From: an uncultured Roseateles sp.
GTDB lineage: Bacteria > Pseudomonadota > Gammaproteobacteria > Burkholderiales > Burkholderiaceae_C
Direction of reading: 5' to 3'
Length of the DNA: 64,000 nucleotides
NCBI RefSeq assembly: GCF_963422335.1
Contig: NZ_OY729424.1
Span: 1,488,001-1,552,000, forward strand
Below are positions 25,168 to 37,618 of this stretch, piece after piece. A program made the translations under genes and the position numbers. Under the pieces are notes generated by a model. The model ran no database searches. It saw only the letters and a program-made list of their open reading frames with translations, and was not told where the DNA came from. The stretch's first letter is position 1, and each line of letters begins with the position of its first letter.

Positions 25168-25965
25168 TCAGGTCGTGACAGGTGGCGTATCAATCAAAAC
25201 CTCCCAAAACGCCGAAGGCGCCCCTTGCCAGTGCCAGAAGCTATAACCAGCAAACCGATGCTGGACTACCAAGCGAATGAACTCCCTTGCGCGCTCGGCG
25301 CACGCCGATGCCGTCGCGCATCCCCCGCCATCGCCTATCCACGCTGCTCCTACAGGCACAAGCGGCGTATCAAATGACTCATTTGCGGCGATTGCCCGAT
25401 CTAACCTATTGGCAACACTTGGACTACCGCCGTAATACACCTGGGGGGCGTTCATCTGGGCATGGCCTACAAACGTCGAGAATGGATATTTCGGGAAGTT
25501 GGCAGGGATGTCGTTTCCACAGATGGCAAGCCCACGCTTCGTTTGACTCAAGTGGTCGGCCAATCGCGCGGCATAGGCCTCAGCCACAGCTGAGCCACCA
25601 GTGAAGTAGCCAGTACCACCTTCGGCATCCATCAAGACACCATCAAGCTTCAGCGTGTCGGCCAACTTGGCGACACACTCGGCCTCAGCCGTTGCGTTGG
25701 CAACGGTCCCGCCGTAGGGGACCTGCCATCCCCAAACACTGATGCCTTCGTTTTTGAGCGCATCGCGAACCTCCATGAAGGTTCGGATTGCTGTTTCGTC
25801 ACGAATGTTCTCGTATGCCTTGGCGCCGTCAGCGATCTTGATCCAGACGCCGCTCAGACCAGCTGCCTTGGCCTTGGCGACCATGCCAGCTATGCCGAGT
25901 TCTGTCTTCAGAATTGGAGCAAGCCTCCAGACAAACATGCATCGTCCACTGATAGTGGTCGCCAT
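25168..25965 (-). CDS. Glycoside-hydrolase-like (beta/alpha)8-barrel protein
   Basis: A 265-residue protein with alternating strands and helices of a TIM barrel: GLSGVWIKIADG, GISVWGWQVPYG, LDGVLMDAEGG, GLAICGNDI, MNAPQVYYG, FAGYSFWHWQG. The acidic pair in LMDAEGG at a strand end is where glycosidases of the GH25/DUF1906-like type keep catalytic residues, so cell-wall or polysaccharide hydrolysis is possible. It has no signal peptide. ATG 25965 is chosen for its GGGAGG ribosome site; the open frame runs to 26034. It is co-directional with the secreted pair downstream and the lipoprotein upstream. The exact family is not settled. Confidence 0.65.
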   Translation of the reverse strand: MATTISGRCMFVWRLAPILKTELGIAGMVAKAKAAGLSGVWIKIADGAKAYENIRDETAIRTFMEVRDALKNEGISVWGWQVPYGGTVANATAEAECVAKLADTLKLDGVLMDAEGGTGYFTGGSAVAEAYAARLADHLSQTKRGLAICGNDIPANFPKYPFSTFVGHAQMNAPQVYYGGSPSVANRLDRAIAANESFDTPLVPVGAAWIGDGGGCATASACAERAREFIRLVVQHRFAGYSFWHWQGAPSAFWEVLIDTPPVTT

Positions 25966-26217
25966 AGGGCCTCCCAAGTAATGGATCGGTATGCAGGAGC
26001 GGCGCTGAAAGAGTATCGTGCTCTCAATTTGCACGCGTTGTTTGTCGAGGCATTGATGTAGTGCGTCGTCCCCAAGAAATCGCCCATTCCAGCAGGAACA
26101 GACGCGACCCTAGACTTTCAGTATCGCGGCTGAACCGGGCGATAAGTCTCAGGACAGAGACCGAGTACCGAGTCTTCTGTACTGACGGATTTGCGACAGG
26201 TAGTCCGCTTCCTAAAT

Positions 26218-27087
26218 CTACGCGCCACCTATTTCAGTCACACAAGTGTCGACTTCAGAAGTGAGGCTCAGCAGGGCGGCGAGTTCTACTGCATCAATCG
26301 TAGCTGGCGCGGAATTAAATTGAAAAGTCTTTGCCACCAAATGAGGTGCCGCACCACTTGCGCTAACGGTATTGACTACTGCGTCATTTGCTGCCTTGAT
26401 TAGGGCAGCCTTCAACTCTGCTACTGAGGGAGATGAGATGCGAACGGCCTCCTGAAGATCTCGCAGCCGCCTCACAATCTTTGACATTCGATAGTTGATA
26501 TCAGGAAAGAGTCGGTTTAGCTTTTCGATCTGTGCAATTGCGGCTGCATTTGCTGAGTTAACGTCAAAGCCCCCAGTTTCTTGATCAAAGAAATTCCAGG
26601 CACGAGGTGGAACCTCATCAATCTTCTGGCGAACGCACTCCATGGCGTTTGCTCCCTGCTTGTAATTTGCCGCCTGGGTTTCGATCTTGTAGCGACTCTC
26701 GACTATCCCCAACACACCTGTTCCCACAGCGGCCTTCTTTGCATCGCTGAGGTGATTCTTAAGAGCTAGCCCCGTCGCAGCTAACGTGCCGATGAACTGG
26801 GCATTGTCGAAAATGTCGCGCTCCACGAGCAACCCTGACTGGGCCTTCCGCCAAGTTCCAACAAACAGATTCAGTTGTTCAATCAGTGTGTCTCGGTTTC
26901 TCTGCACCGGTCGCACCCCGACGTACTCCGCGTACGTGTCGACCTGTGCTCTCATACTTCTCAAATACTCGTCGGCATTGCTGTTTTTAGGGACCGCTGC
27001 CGGCATTACGACGGAACTCGGCACAGTGCCGCATCCAACCATTGCCATCGTTGCAACGAGAACCACTATGGTTTTGAAGTGAAACAT
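26218..27087 (-). CDS. Putative lipoprotein
   Basis: A 289-residue protein with a lipoprotein signal: MFHFKTIVVLVATMAMVGC, with the lipidated Cys at residue 19 followed by Gly-Thr. The mature part is helical, with several Gln/Lys-rich amphipathic helices and no recognised domain. Two Cys residues near the end and the middle (MECVRQ, VDTCVTE) could form a disulfide. It lies in the minus-strand series of envelope-related genes (22275-27087), with 183 bp to the barrel protein gene downstream. It probably sits at the inner leaflet of the outer membrane. The function is unknown. Confidence 0.8.
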   Translation of the reverse strand: MFHFKTIVVLVATMAMVGCGTVPSSVVMPAAVPKNSNADEYLRSMRAQVDTYAEYVGVRPVQRNRDTLIEQLNLFVGTWRKAQSGLLVERDIFDNAQFIGTLAATGLALKNHLSDAKKAAVGTGVLGIVESRYKIETQAANYKQGANAMECVRQKIDEVPPRAWNFFDQETGGFDVNSANAAAIAQIEKLNRLFPDINYRMSKIVRRLRDLQEAVRISSPSVAELKAALIKAANDAVVNTVSASGAAPHLVAKTFQFNSAPATIDAVELAALLSLTSEVDTCVTEIGGA

Positions 27088-27236
27088 GGTGACATCCCGC
27101 AGATGGTTGGCGTTATGTTGGAGATCAGAGTAGACAGCAAGCAGTGACTTCCGTCCAATTAAAAATACGTTATGTGGGCGCGTGCAGTCTCAACGCTTCC
27201 GCAGAGACATGCAACCGAACATCAAGGAGTTGCTGT

Positions 27237-27617
27237 TCACCGATCTTTGACCTTGCCCGTTCCATTGCAGGGACTGCACGGCTTGTTGTCCTGCGCCTTG
27301 CCAGAGCCCCCGCACCTGGGGCAATTGACGATACGAGGGGTTTCCGGAGCTGTCGGGCCACGTTCAAGTGGATTCATTGTCGATCTCCCTCGCGAAGCTT
27401 TTTTGGTGGCAGGTACGCGAGCGATCGTAGTCTCGTAGTCGAGGCCTGCATCCTTCATTGTGTGGATGAGCGCGGCAATAACTCCGAGGTGTGATGGCAC
27501 GTCTCCGCGAGCCTTGTAGTTCGAGATCGAGTTCTCATTGAGATGAAGCAGTCTTGCAAAGGCCCGGCCTGAGAGGCCGGCGGCGCGAAGTTCTGCAATG
27601 AAGTCGTCGTAAACCAT
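27237..27617 (-). CDS. HTH protein with C-terminal zinc motif
   Basis: A 126-residue protein. The first 70 residues form a helix-turn-helix domain (MVYDDFIAELRAAGLSGRAF, then HLNENSISNYKARGDVP as recognition region). A linker follows, then a C-terminal DnaJ-type zinc motif with two CxxC pairs: CPRCGGSGK and CSPCNGTGK. ATG 27617 is preferred over a TTG-initiated form from 27680, as it has AGAGG upstream and starts directly at the HTH. It is divergent from the recombinase gene, with two palindromic operators between them, so it probably controls itself and integration or excision. An HTH fused to a CxxCxGxG-type motif is an unusual combination. Confidence 0.8.
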   Translation of the reverse strand: MVYDDFIAELRAAGLSGRAFARLLHLNENSISNYKARGDVPSHLGVIAALIHTMKDAGLDYETTIARVPATKKASRGRSTMNPLERGPTAPETPRIVNCPRCGGSGKAQDNKPCSPCNGTGKVKDR

Positions 27618-27694
27618 TTGCTCAAGGCCTCTTGTGCAGTACCCGTCGTGAAATGACGTGCCAGCTGAAACAGAAGGCAAAGCGTAGCACTGGC

Positions 27695-27710
27695 CACATT
27701 AAATAATGTG
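27695..27710. promoter_or_regulatory. Palindromic operator 1
   Basis: CACATTA-AA-TAATGTG, a perfect 7-bp inverted repeat with 2-bp centre, in the divergent region between the HTH protein and the recombinase. It nearly matches the second site centred 32 bp away. Confidence 0.75.
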
Positions 27711-27726
27711 TAAATTACCTTTTGTG

Positions 27727-27742
27727 CACATTAATTAATGTG
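27727..27742. promoter_or_regulatory. Palindromic operator 2
   Basis: CACATTAATTAATGTG, a perfect 16-bp palindrome ending 30 bp before the recombinase ATG. Its spacing to operator 1, about three helical turns, would place two repressor dimers on one face of the DNA over the recombinase promoter. Confidence 0.8.
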
Positions 27743-27772
27743 TATTCTTGAGCTTGCAACATAGGGGCAAGC

Positions 27773-30411
<2,639 letters not shown>

Positions 30412-30491
30412 GAGTAAGCCTTGCTCCAAAACAAGCCATTGTGTGCGCACCGTTTCGGCCGTGCGTCCCCCTCTTGGGTGATGCATGCGCC

Positions 30492-30506
30492 GCACCAAGC
30501 TGGTGT
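30492..30506. promoter_or_regulatory. NtrC-type binding site 1
   Basis: GCACCAAGCTGGTGT matches the NtrC consensus GCACC-N5-GGTGC with one difference. It lies about 135 bp before the expected sigma-54 start and 29 bp from a second site. Confidence 0.65.
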
Positions 30507-30520
30507 TTTGCGCCTGAAAA

Positions 30521-30535
30521 GCGCCAAATTGGTGC
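30521..30535. promoter_or_regulatory. NtrC-type binding site 2
   Basis: GCGCCAAATTGGTGC matches GCACC-N5-GGTGC with one difference. The pair forms an enhancer-like arrangement upstream of the sigma-54 promoter for torF-glnK-amtB. Confidence 0.65.
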
Positions 30536-30600
30536 GCGGCGTCGGCAGTATTTGGCGATCTGGCGTGCATGCAAGCGTCACCACCGAGGGTGGCCATGGC

Positions 30601-30616
30601 TGGCATGGTTTCTGCA
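30601..30616 (+). promoter_or_regulatory. Sigma-54 promoter of torF-glnK-amtB
   Basis: TGGCATGGTTTCTGCA has the -24 GG and -12 GC at the required 10-base separation and fits TGGCAY-N5-YTGCW. It is 49 bp before the torF start codon, and two NtrC-type sites lie 66-110 bp upstream. Nitrogen-limitation control of an amtB operon is expected from known biology. Confidence 0.7.
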
Positions 30617-30664
30617 GATAGGGCCGGGAGTGCTTTGATTTCCACCCTTCCCAGGAGCTTGACG

Positions 30665-31384
30665 ATGAAACACACACTGGTTGCCCTGCTTGGCGCCTTG
30701 ACGGTCTCGGCCATGCCCACCATGGTTCACGCGGAAGAACCCGCCAGCCCGCTGACGTTCAACGTCAGCGTCACGACCGACTACCGCTACCGCGGCATTT
30801 CGCAGTCTCGCCTGAAGCCCGCCCTGCAAGGCGGCGCCGACTATGACTTCGGCAATGGTTTCTATGTCGGCACCTGGGCCTCGACGATCAAGTGGATCAA
30901 GGACGGTGGCGGCGACGGCAATCTCGAGATCGACCTCTACGGCGGCTACAAGACCGAGCTGAGCAAGGGGCTGACGCTGGATGTGGGCGTGCTGCAGTAC
31001 GTCTATCCCAGCAACAAGCTGAACCCCAGCGCCAACACCACCGAGCTTTACGGCGCGCTGACCTTCGGCGTGGTGACCGCCAAGTACTCGCACAGCGTCA
31101 GCAATCTGTTCGGCTTCCCTGACTCCAAGCAAAGCGGCTATCTCGACCTGTCCGCCGCCCTGGACCTGGGCGAAGGCTTCTCCCTGACGCCGCATGTGGG
31201 CCATCAGAGCGTCAAGCACCTCAGCTCGGCCAGCTACACCGACTACTCGCTGACCCTGAACAAGGACTATGCCGGCTTCACCTTCGGCCTGGCCGCGGTC
31301 GGCACCAGCACCGACAGCTATCTCGGCGCCGGCAAGAACCTGGGCAAGAACGGCTTGGTCCTGTCGGTCAAGAAGGCCTTCTGA
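30665..31384 (+). CDS. TorF-family outer-membrane protein
   Basis: A 239-residue protein with signal peptide MKHTLVALLGALTVSAM and probable cleavage after VHA. The mature protein is a small beta-barrel with the family opening FNVSVTTDYRYRGISQS and a C-terminal aromatic residue (KKAF), as needed for outer-membrane assembly. Proteins of this group (TorF/Gcw_chp) are often encoded directly before glnK-amtB in betaproteobacteria, suggesting a role in uptake of ammonium or other nitrogen compounds across the outer membrane. ATG 30665 is chosen since it starts the signal peptide. It follows the sigma-54 promoter and is separated by 21 bp from glnK. Confidence 0.9.
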   Translation: MKHTLVALLGALTVSAMPTMVHAEEPASPLTFNVSVTTDYRYRGISQSRLKPALQGGADYDFGNGFYVGTWASTIKWIKDGGGDGNLEIDLYGGYKTELSKGLTLDVGVLQYVYPSNKLNPSANTTELYGALTFGVVTAKYSHSVSNLFGFPDSKQSGYLDLSAALDLGEGFSLTPHVGHQSVKHLSSASYTDYSLTLNKDYAGFTFGLAAVGTSTDSYLGAGKNLGKNGLVLSVKKAF

Positions 31385-31405
31385 TACCCGTAAGTGGAGC
31401 GCAAC

Positions 31406-31744
31406 ATGAAACTGATAACCGCCATCATCAAACCCTTCAAGCTCGACGAGGTGCGTGAAGCGCTGAGCGCCATTGGCGTGCAGGGGCTGACCGTCACCGA
31501 AGTCAAGGGCTTCGGGCGCCAGAAGGGGCACACCGAGTTGTACCGCGGTGCCGAGTACGTGGTCGACTTTCTGCCCAAGGTCAAGGTCGAGGCCGCCGTC
31601 GCCGACACCGTGGTCGACCAGGTCATCGAGGCGATAGAGAAATCGGCCCGCACCGGCAAGATCGGCGACGGCAAGATCTTTGTCTCGCCGCTCGATCAAG
31701 TGGTGCGCATCCGCACCGGTGAAACCGGCGCCGACGCGCTGTGA
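31406..31744 (+). CDS. glnK: PII signal-transduction protein GlnK
   Basis: A 112-residue PII protein. It begins MKLITAIIKPFKLDEVREAL. The T-loop contains Tyr51 in YRGAEY, the uridylylation site, and the nucleotide-binding C-terminal segment is GKIGDGKIFVSPLDQVVRIRTGE. Its place directly before amtB identifies it as the GlnK paralogue that blocks the ammonium channel when nitrogen is plentiful. The upstream ATG at 31394 would add four residues; 31406 has a GGAG site and gives the family start. The spacing to amtB is 20 bp. Confidence 0.97.
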   Translation: MKLITAIIKPFKLDEVREALSAIGVQGLTVTEVKGFGRQKGHTELYRGAEYVVDFLPKVKVEAAVADTVVDQVIEAIEKSARTGKIGDGKIFVSPLDQVVRIRTGETGADAL

Positions 31745-31764
31745 CGCTCCACGGAGAACTCAAA

Positions 31765-33294
<1,530 letters not shown>

Positions 33295-33315
33295 ACCGCT
33301 GGCCCGCGCCAACGC

Positions 33316-33343
33316 AAAAGCCACCCGCGAGGGTGGCTTTTTT
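33316..33343. terminator. Intrinsic terminator after amtB, bidirectional
   Basis: An 11-bp perfect stem (AAAAGCCACCC / GGGTGGCTTTT) with GCGA loop and T-run. psd ends 18 bp away on the other strand, so it can serve both. Confidence 0.92.
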
Positions 33344-33360
33344 CATGGCCGGCCGAAACC

Positions 33361-34209
33361 TCAGTGTTGCAGCGTTGCCATCACCTCGCCCATGCGCACC
33401 GGCCCGGCCGGCGCCCAGGCCGGGTTGAACTGGGTCAGGCCCATGGGGAACAGCAGCACCACGGTCGAGCCGAGCAGGAAGCGGCCCATCTCGTCACCCT
33501 GTTTCAACACCACCTCATTGGCGGCATAGGTCCACTCGCGCACCTCGCCGCTGCGCGGCGGGTTGACCACGCCATGCCAGACCGTGGCCATGCTGCCGAC
33601 GATGGTCGCCCCGACCAGCACCAGCACAAACGGCCCGTGCGGCGAGTCGAAATGGCAGACCACCCGCTCATTGCGGGCGAACAGGCCCGGCACGCCGCGC
33701 GCCGTGGTCGGGTTGACCGAGAACAGCTCGCCCGGCACGTGGATCATCCGCGTCAGCCGGCCGTCGCAGGGCATGTGGATGCGGTGATAGTCCTTCGGGC
33801 TCAGGTAAATGGTGGCGAAGCTGCCGCCCTCGAAGGGCTTGGCCAGCGCCGCGTCGCCGCCGACCAGGGTGGTGGTCGAGTACTGGTGGCCCTTGGCCTG
33901 GAAGATCTGGTCGAGCTGGATCGCGCCGAACTGGCTGATCGCACCGTCCACCGGGCAGACCCACTCGGCCGCCGCCAGCGGCCGGACGCCGGGCTTCAGG
34001 GCGCGGGTGAAGAACTCGTTGAAGCTGGCGTAGGCGGCCGGATCGGCATTCGCCGCCTCGGCCATGTTCACGCCATAGCGGCCGATGAACCAGCGTATCA
34101 GCCGGGTGGTGCGCTCGCCGCGGCGCGCCGAGGCGACGCGGCCGGCAAAACGGGTCAGCGCCGCCTTGGGCATCAGGTATTGCGGCAGCACGGCCAGACG
34201 TTCGAACAA
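33361..34209 (-). CDS. psd: Phosphatidylserine decarboxylase
   Basis: A 282-residue membrane-associated enzyme that makes phosphatidylethanolamine. The self-cleavage motif Leu-Gly-Ser-Thr is present (FLLGSTVVLLFP) with Ser248 as pyruvoyl precursor, giving a 35-residue alpha chain. Other family segments are FNEFFTRALKPGVRPL, CPVDGAISQ and LSPKDYHRIHMPCDG. The start is TTG at 34209 (FERLAVLPQYL), which fits the usual N-terminus; no better ATG lies upstream in frame. It is convergent with amtB. Confidence 0.95.
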   Translation of the reverse strand: MFERLAVLPQYLMPKAALTRFAGRVASARRGERTTRLIRWFIGRYGVNMAEAANADPAAYASFNEFFTRALKPGVRPLAAAEWVCPVDGAISQFGAIQLDQIFQAKGHQYSTTTLVGGDAALAKPFEGGSFATIYLSPKDYHRIHMPCDGRLTRMIHVPGELFSVNPTTARGVPGLFARNERVVCHFDSPHGPFVLVLVGATIVGSMATVWHGVVNPPRSGEVREWTYAANEVVLKQGDEMGRFLLGSTVVLLFPMGLTQFNPAWAPAGPVRMGEVMATLQH

Positions 34210-34314
34210 GAGGCACTACCCGAAGTTGCGGTTGGGGGGCAATTGTAGAGACGGTTTACGCCGCTGTTGGACGCATTGCCCCACCCGGCTCCTGGGTGAC
34301 AATGCGGCAGTCAA

Positions 34315-35856
34315 ATGAACTCCATACGCATGAACGAAGTGGCTGCCCGCGTGGTGGCCTGGCACAACCGTCATCCCCTGGCGCGGCGCATCACGTCCGC
34401 CCAGGTGGGTGCCATTGGCGTGATTGCCTTGCCCTTCGTGACCACGGCCGAGCGCGGGGGGGCCTCGGTGCGGGCCGATCTGGTGGCGCCGCGGGTGGTG
34501 GTGGAGCCCAGCTTCGGCGCGCCGCCGGTGCTGGACCAGATGGTGCCGCTGGACGAGGCGGCGCCGGCACCTCCCGATGCCGGCCAGGATACGGCCACCG
34601 CCAAGGCCAGTCTGCGCGAACGGGCGATGGCTGCCGTGCCCGGCGAAGCACCGCCGACGGCGGCGGCGCTGCCCGCGGCCGAAGCGCCGCAAGCCAGGGG
34701 CTGGCGCGACCAGCTGGCGCGCCTGCTGTGGCCGCGTTCGCGCGCCGGCTTCGAGGCCCAATTCAGTGAGGACTTCATTGCACCGCTGCGTCCCAGGCAG
34801 GTGGCCGGCTGGGCGCTGCAGCATGGCAGCACCACCCGACCGGGCGAGGCGGCCTGGCCGCAGCGCGAGGTGCTGGCCGATCCGGCTCTGCAATCCAGGG
34901 CGGCGGGCCAGCCCGGCGTCGAGCCGGTGACGCTGTATCTGGTGACGGCCGCCATCGACACCCCGACCCGCCGGCTGCGCGTGCTGCTGGGCCGCAACGG
35001 TACGCTGAAGGTGCTGGGGCCGCGCGATTGGAGTCTGGTGCGCATGCTGCTGGGCGGCCTGCTGCTGCCGGCGCTGATTGCGCTGGCCGGCTGGTTCGCC
35101 TGGCGCAGTGCGCAGGCCCCGTCTCCCGAAGCCGTCCTGCCCGAGCTCGCGGCCTCGGCGATGGCGGCGAGTGCAACGGCTGCGTCCGCGCCAACACTGA
35201 CTCAGCACATTGCCGAGCCGGCGGCCTCCGCTGCGGTCGTCATGGCCGAAGCGGTGGCATCGGCGCCACTGCCTACGGCATCCGTTCCTGCCCACGAACC
35301 GGTCGCCGAGTCGCCGGTCCCGGCCAGCGCGCCGGCCACCGACAAGACCCGGCCCTTGCGCACCAAGCCCCTGCTGTCGGACGAGGCCCGGCAGGCCGCC
35401 CTGGCCGAAGGCAAGCAGATGCGGGCCTCCGATCCCGCGCCCGCGGTGCCTGCCGCGCGCACGCCAGCTCCAGCGGCCCCCGTGCCGACGTCCAAGTCCG
35501 GCAAGACGCCGGATCCGGGCCCCCTGCCCATTCCCGCCACCCCGGAGGCCGATCGCGGCCCGGCCGCCAACCTGCAGCGGCCACCGCTGGGCGGCAGCGC
35601 GCCGGCGGCCACCGCCAGGTTCTATGCCCTGGTCACCAAGCCCAGCTTCTCCAAGGTCGATGCCGAGGCCCGCATGGTCCTGCTGCGCGCCGGCGCGGCC
35701 AATGCCATCGCCCCGGCCGGCACCCGCATCGAACTGATACAGGCCCGCCAGGCCTGGCAGGCGGTGTGGTGGCCGTTTGCCAAGCGCGACGATGCCGAGC
35801 GCGCCCGCGGCCTGCTGGCGGTGCGCGGCGTGCAGGTCGAGCTGGTCGAGTTCTAG
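34315..35856 (+). CDS. Ala/Pro-rich membrane protein with SPOR-like C-terminus
   Basis: A 513-residue protein. The first 230 residues are soluble and low in complexity in parts. A membrane helix lies at about 244-262 (LLGGLLLPALIALAGWFAW). A long disordered Ala/Pro/Ser-rich stretch follows to about 430. The C-terminal 75 residues (FYALVTKPSFSKVDAEARMV, WPFAKRDDAERARGLL) have the strand-helix-strand pattern of SPOR-type peptidoglycan-binding domains, although divergent. A cell-envelope role is likely. The stop is 3 bp before trhO. The high GC yields many false frames on the other strand. Confidence 0.8.
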   Translation: MNSIRMNEVAARVVAWHNRHPLARRITSAQVGAIGVIALPFVTTAERGGASVRADLVAPRVVVEPSFGAPPVLDQMVPLDEAAPAPPDAGQDTATAKASLRERAMAAVPGEAPPTAAALPAAEAPQARGWRDQLARLLWPRSRAGFEAQFSEDFIAPLRPRQVAGWALQHGSTTRPGEAAWPQREVLADPALQSRAAGQPGVEPVTLYLVTAAIDTPTRRLRVLLGRNGTLKVLGPRDWSLVRMLLGGLLLPALIALAGWFAWRSAQAPSPEAVLPELAASAMAASATAASAPTLTQHIAEPAASAAVVMAEAVASAPLPTASVPAHEPVAESPVPASAPATDKTRPLRTKPLLSDEARQAALAEGKQMRASDPAPAVPAARTPAPAAPVPTSKSGKTPDPGPLPIPATPEADRGPAANLQRPPLGGSAPAATARFYALVTKPSFSKVDAEARMVLLRAGAANAIAPAGTRIELIQARQAWQAVWWPFAKRDDAERARGLLAVRGVQVELVEF

Positions 35857-35859
35857 GCC

Positions 35860-36681
35860 ATGGCCGCCGACGAACCCATCTTTCATATCGCCTTCTACAA
35901 ATTCGTCGACATCGACGATGTGGATGCGGTGGTCGAGCGTGTGCGCGCGCTGACCCGCGAACTGCTGGGCAGCGTGCTGCTGGCCGGCGAGGGCATCAAC
36001 GGCGTGCTGGCCGGCACGGCGCCGGCGCTGGACGCCTTTGAGCAATCCCTTTGCCAGGACGCGCGTTTCGCCGGCATGGTGTTCAAGCGCAGCGCCTGCC
36101 GCACCGCGCCGTTCGCCCGCATCAAGGTACACCGCAAACGCGAGATCGTGGCCTTCGGCATCGACGGGGTGTCGGGTCTGAAGCTCTCCGCCGAGGACGC
36201 GAGCCATGTCAGCCCGCAGGCCTGGCGCGAGCTGATCGCCCGCGACGATGTGGTGCTGCTCGACAACCGCAACAGCTTCGAATGGCGGCTGGGCCGCTTC
36301 AACGGGGCGGTCGATCCGCAGGTGGCCAACTTCCGCGACTTCGCCGCCTATGTGCAGGCCCATGCGCCGCAGTGGCAGGCCCGGCACTTGCGGGTGGCGA
36401 TGTACTGCACCGGTGGCATCCGCTGCGAGAAGACCAGCGCCTGGATGCAGGGCCTGGGCCTGGAGGTCTACCAGCTCGACGGCGGCATCCTCAACTACTT
36501 CCAGGCCATGCCCGATGCCGCCGCCGACTGGCAGGGCGAGTGCTTTGTGTTCGACAACCGCGTGGCCCTGGACACCCACCTGCAGGAAACCTCGACCACG
36601 GCCGAACAGGTCTATGCCGGCGACCCCGATGAGGCCTGGCGGCTGGAGCGCGCCAGACGCCTTGATGCGGCCGGCGAATGA
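35860..36681 (+). CDS. trhO: tRNA uridine hydroxylase, rhodanese type
   Basis: A 273-residue YceA/TrhO-type protein. The N-terminal ferredoxin-like part (FHIAFYKFVDIDD, LLAGEGINGVLAGT) precedes a rhodanese domain with active Cys in MYCTGGIRCEKTSAWM (about residue 181), and the C-terminal segment FVFDNRVALD fits the family. TrhO makes 5-hydroxyuridine at tRNA position 34 in a prephenate-independent, oxygen-dependent way. The stop overlaps the start of the pseudouridine synthase gene by 4 bp (ATGA), so two RNA-modification genes form a pair. Confidence 0.93.
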   Translation: MAADEPIFHIAFYKFVDIDDVDAVVERVRALTRELLGSVLLAGEGINGVLAGTAPALDAFEQSLCQDARFAGMVFKRSACRTAPFARIKVHRKREIVAFGIDGVSGLKLSAEDASHVSPQAWRELIARDDVVLLDNRNSFEWRLGRFNGAVDPQVANFRDFAAYVQAHAPQWQARHLRVAMYCTGGIRCEKTSAWMQGLGLEVYQLDGGILNYFQAMPDAAADWQGECFVFDNRVALDTHLQETSTTAEQVYAGDPDEAWRLERARRLDAAGE

Positions 36682-37580
36682 GCAGCGCCAAGGCGCCGGC
36701 GCGCGACGGCGTCAGCCCCAGCTGCATCGCCCTGCCTCCCGGTGAATGGCCCACCGTGCTGGCTTTTTTGCAGCAGCGCTTTGCCCACGTCGCCGCCGAG
36801 GATTGGCGCGAGCGCATGCAGCGCGGCGAGGTGCTGGACGCGCAAGGCCTGACCCTGCCGCCGGACGCCGCCTACCGTGCGCATGCCCGGCTCTTCTACT
36901 ACCGCAGCCTGCCCGCCGAGCAGCCGGTGCCCTTCGAGGAACAGGTCCTGTTCCAGGATGAGCTGCTGGTGGTGGCGGACAAGCCGCACTTTCTGCCGGT
37001 CACGCCGGGCGGCCGCTATCTGCAAGAGACCCTGCTGGTGCGCCTGAAGCGCCGCCTGGGCATGGAGGAGTTGCAGCCGCTGCACCGGCTGGATCGCGAG
37101 ACCGCCGGCCTGGTGCTGTTCAGCGTCCGGCCCGAGACCCGCAACACCTATCACGCGCTGTTCCGCGAGCGCGCAGTCAGCAAGGGCTACGAGGCCATCG
37201 CGCCCTGGCGCGACGATCTGCCGCTGCCCTTGACACGCAGCAGCCGGCTGGGTGATGGGGATTCGTTCATGCGCATGCAGGAGCTGCCTGGCCCAGCCAA
37301 TGCCCAGACCCGCATCAGCCTTATCGAGCGGCGCGGCGGGCTTGCACGCTATCTGCTGGAGCCCGAGACGGGCCAGCGCCACCAGCTGCGCGTGCATATG
37401 TGCGCGCTGGGCCTGCCCATCGTCAACGACCAGATCTATCCGCAGCACCTGCCCGAGCTGGCCAGGAACGACTACAGCCGGCCGCTGCAGCTGCTGGCCC
37501 GCTCGCTGAGCTTCACCGATCCGGTCAGCGGGCAGGCGCGCCGGTTCGCAAGCCTCAGGCAGTTGGACGCGCTATCCTGA
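36678..37580 (+). CDS. RluA-type pseudouridine synthase
   Basis: A 300-residue enzyme with catalytic Asp in LHRLDRETAGLVLF (about residue 139), the segment TRISLIERRGGLARYLLEPETG and the RNA-binding motif RHQLRVHM typical of RluA-family enzymes. It has a short N-terminal S4-like region (LAFLQQRFAHVAAEDWRERM, then GEVLDAQG). The exact target base in rRNA or tRNA cannot be named. It is translationally coupled to trhO. Confidence 0.92.
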   Translation: MSSAKAPARDGVSPSCIALPPGEWPTVLAFLQQRFAHVAAEDWRERMQRGEVLDAQGLTLPPDAAYRAHARLFYYRSLPAEQPVPFEEQVLFQDELLVVADKPHFLPVTPGGRYLQETLLVRLKRRLGMEELQPLHRLDRETAGLVLFSVRPETRNTYHALFRERAVSKGYEAIAPWRDDLPLPLTRSSRLGDGDSFMRMQELPGPANAQTRISLIERRGGLARYLLEPETGQRHQLRVHMCALGLPIVNDQIYPQHLPELARNDYSRPLQLLARSLSFTDPVSGQARRFASLRQLDALS

Positions 37581-37618
37581 GACGGTTGCCGCCATCACCA
37601 CCCCACCCCATCCCTGCC

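Noticed and set aside
34216..36579. 787-codon minus-strand frame opposite the SPOR-like and trhO genes
   Set aside because: GC-driven open frame without protein-like composition.
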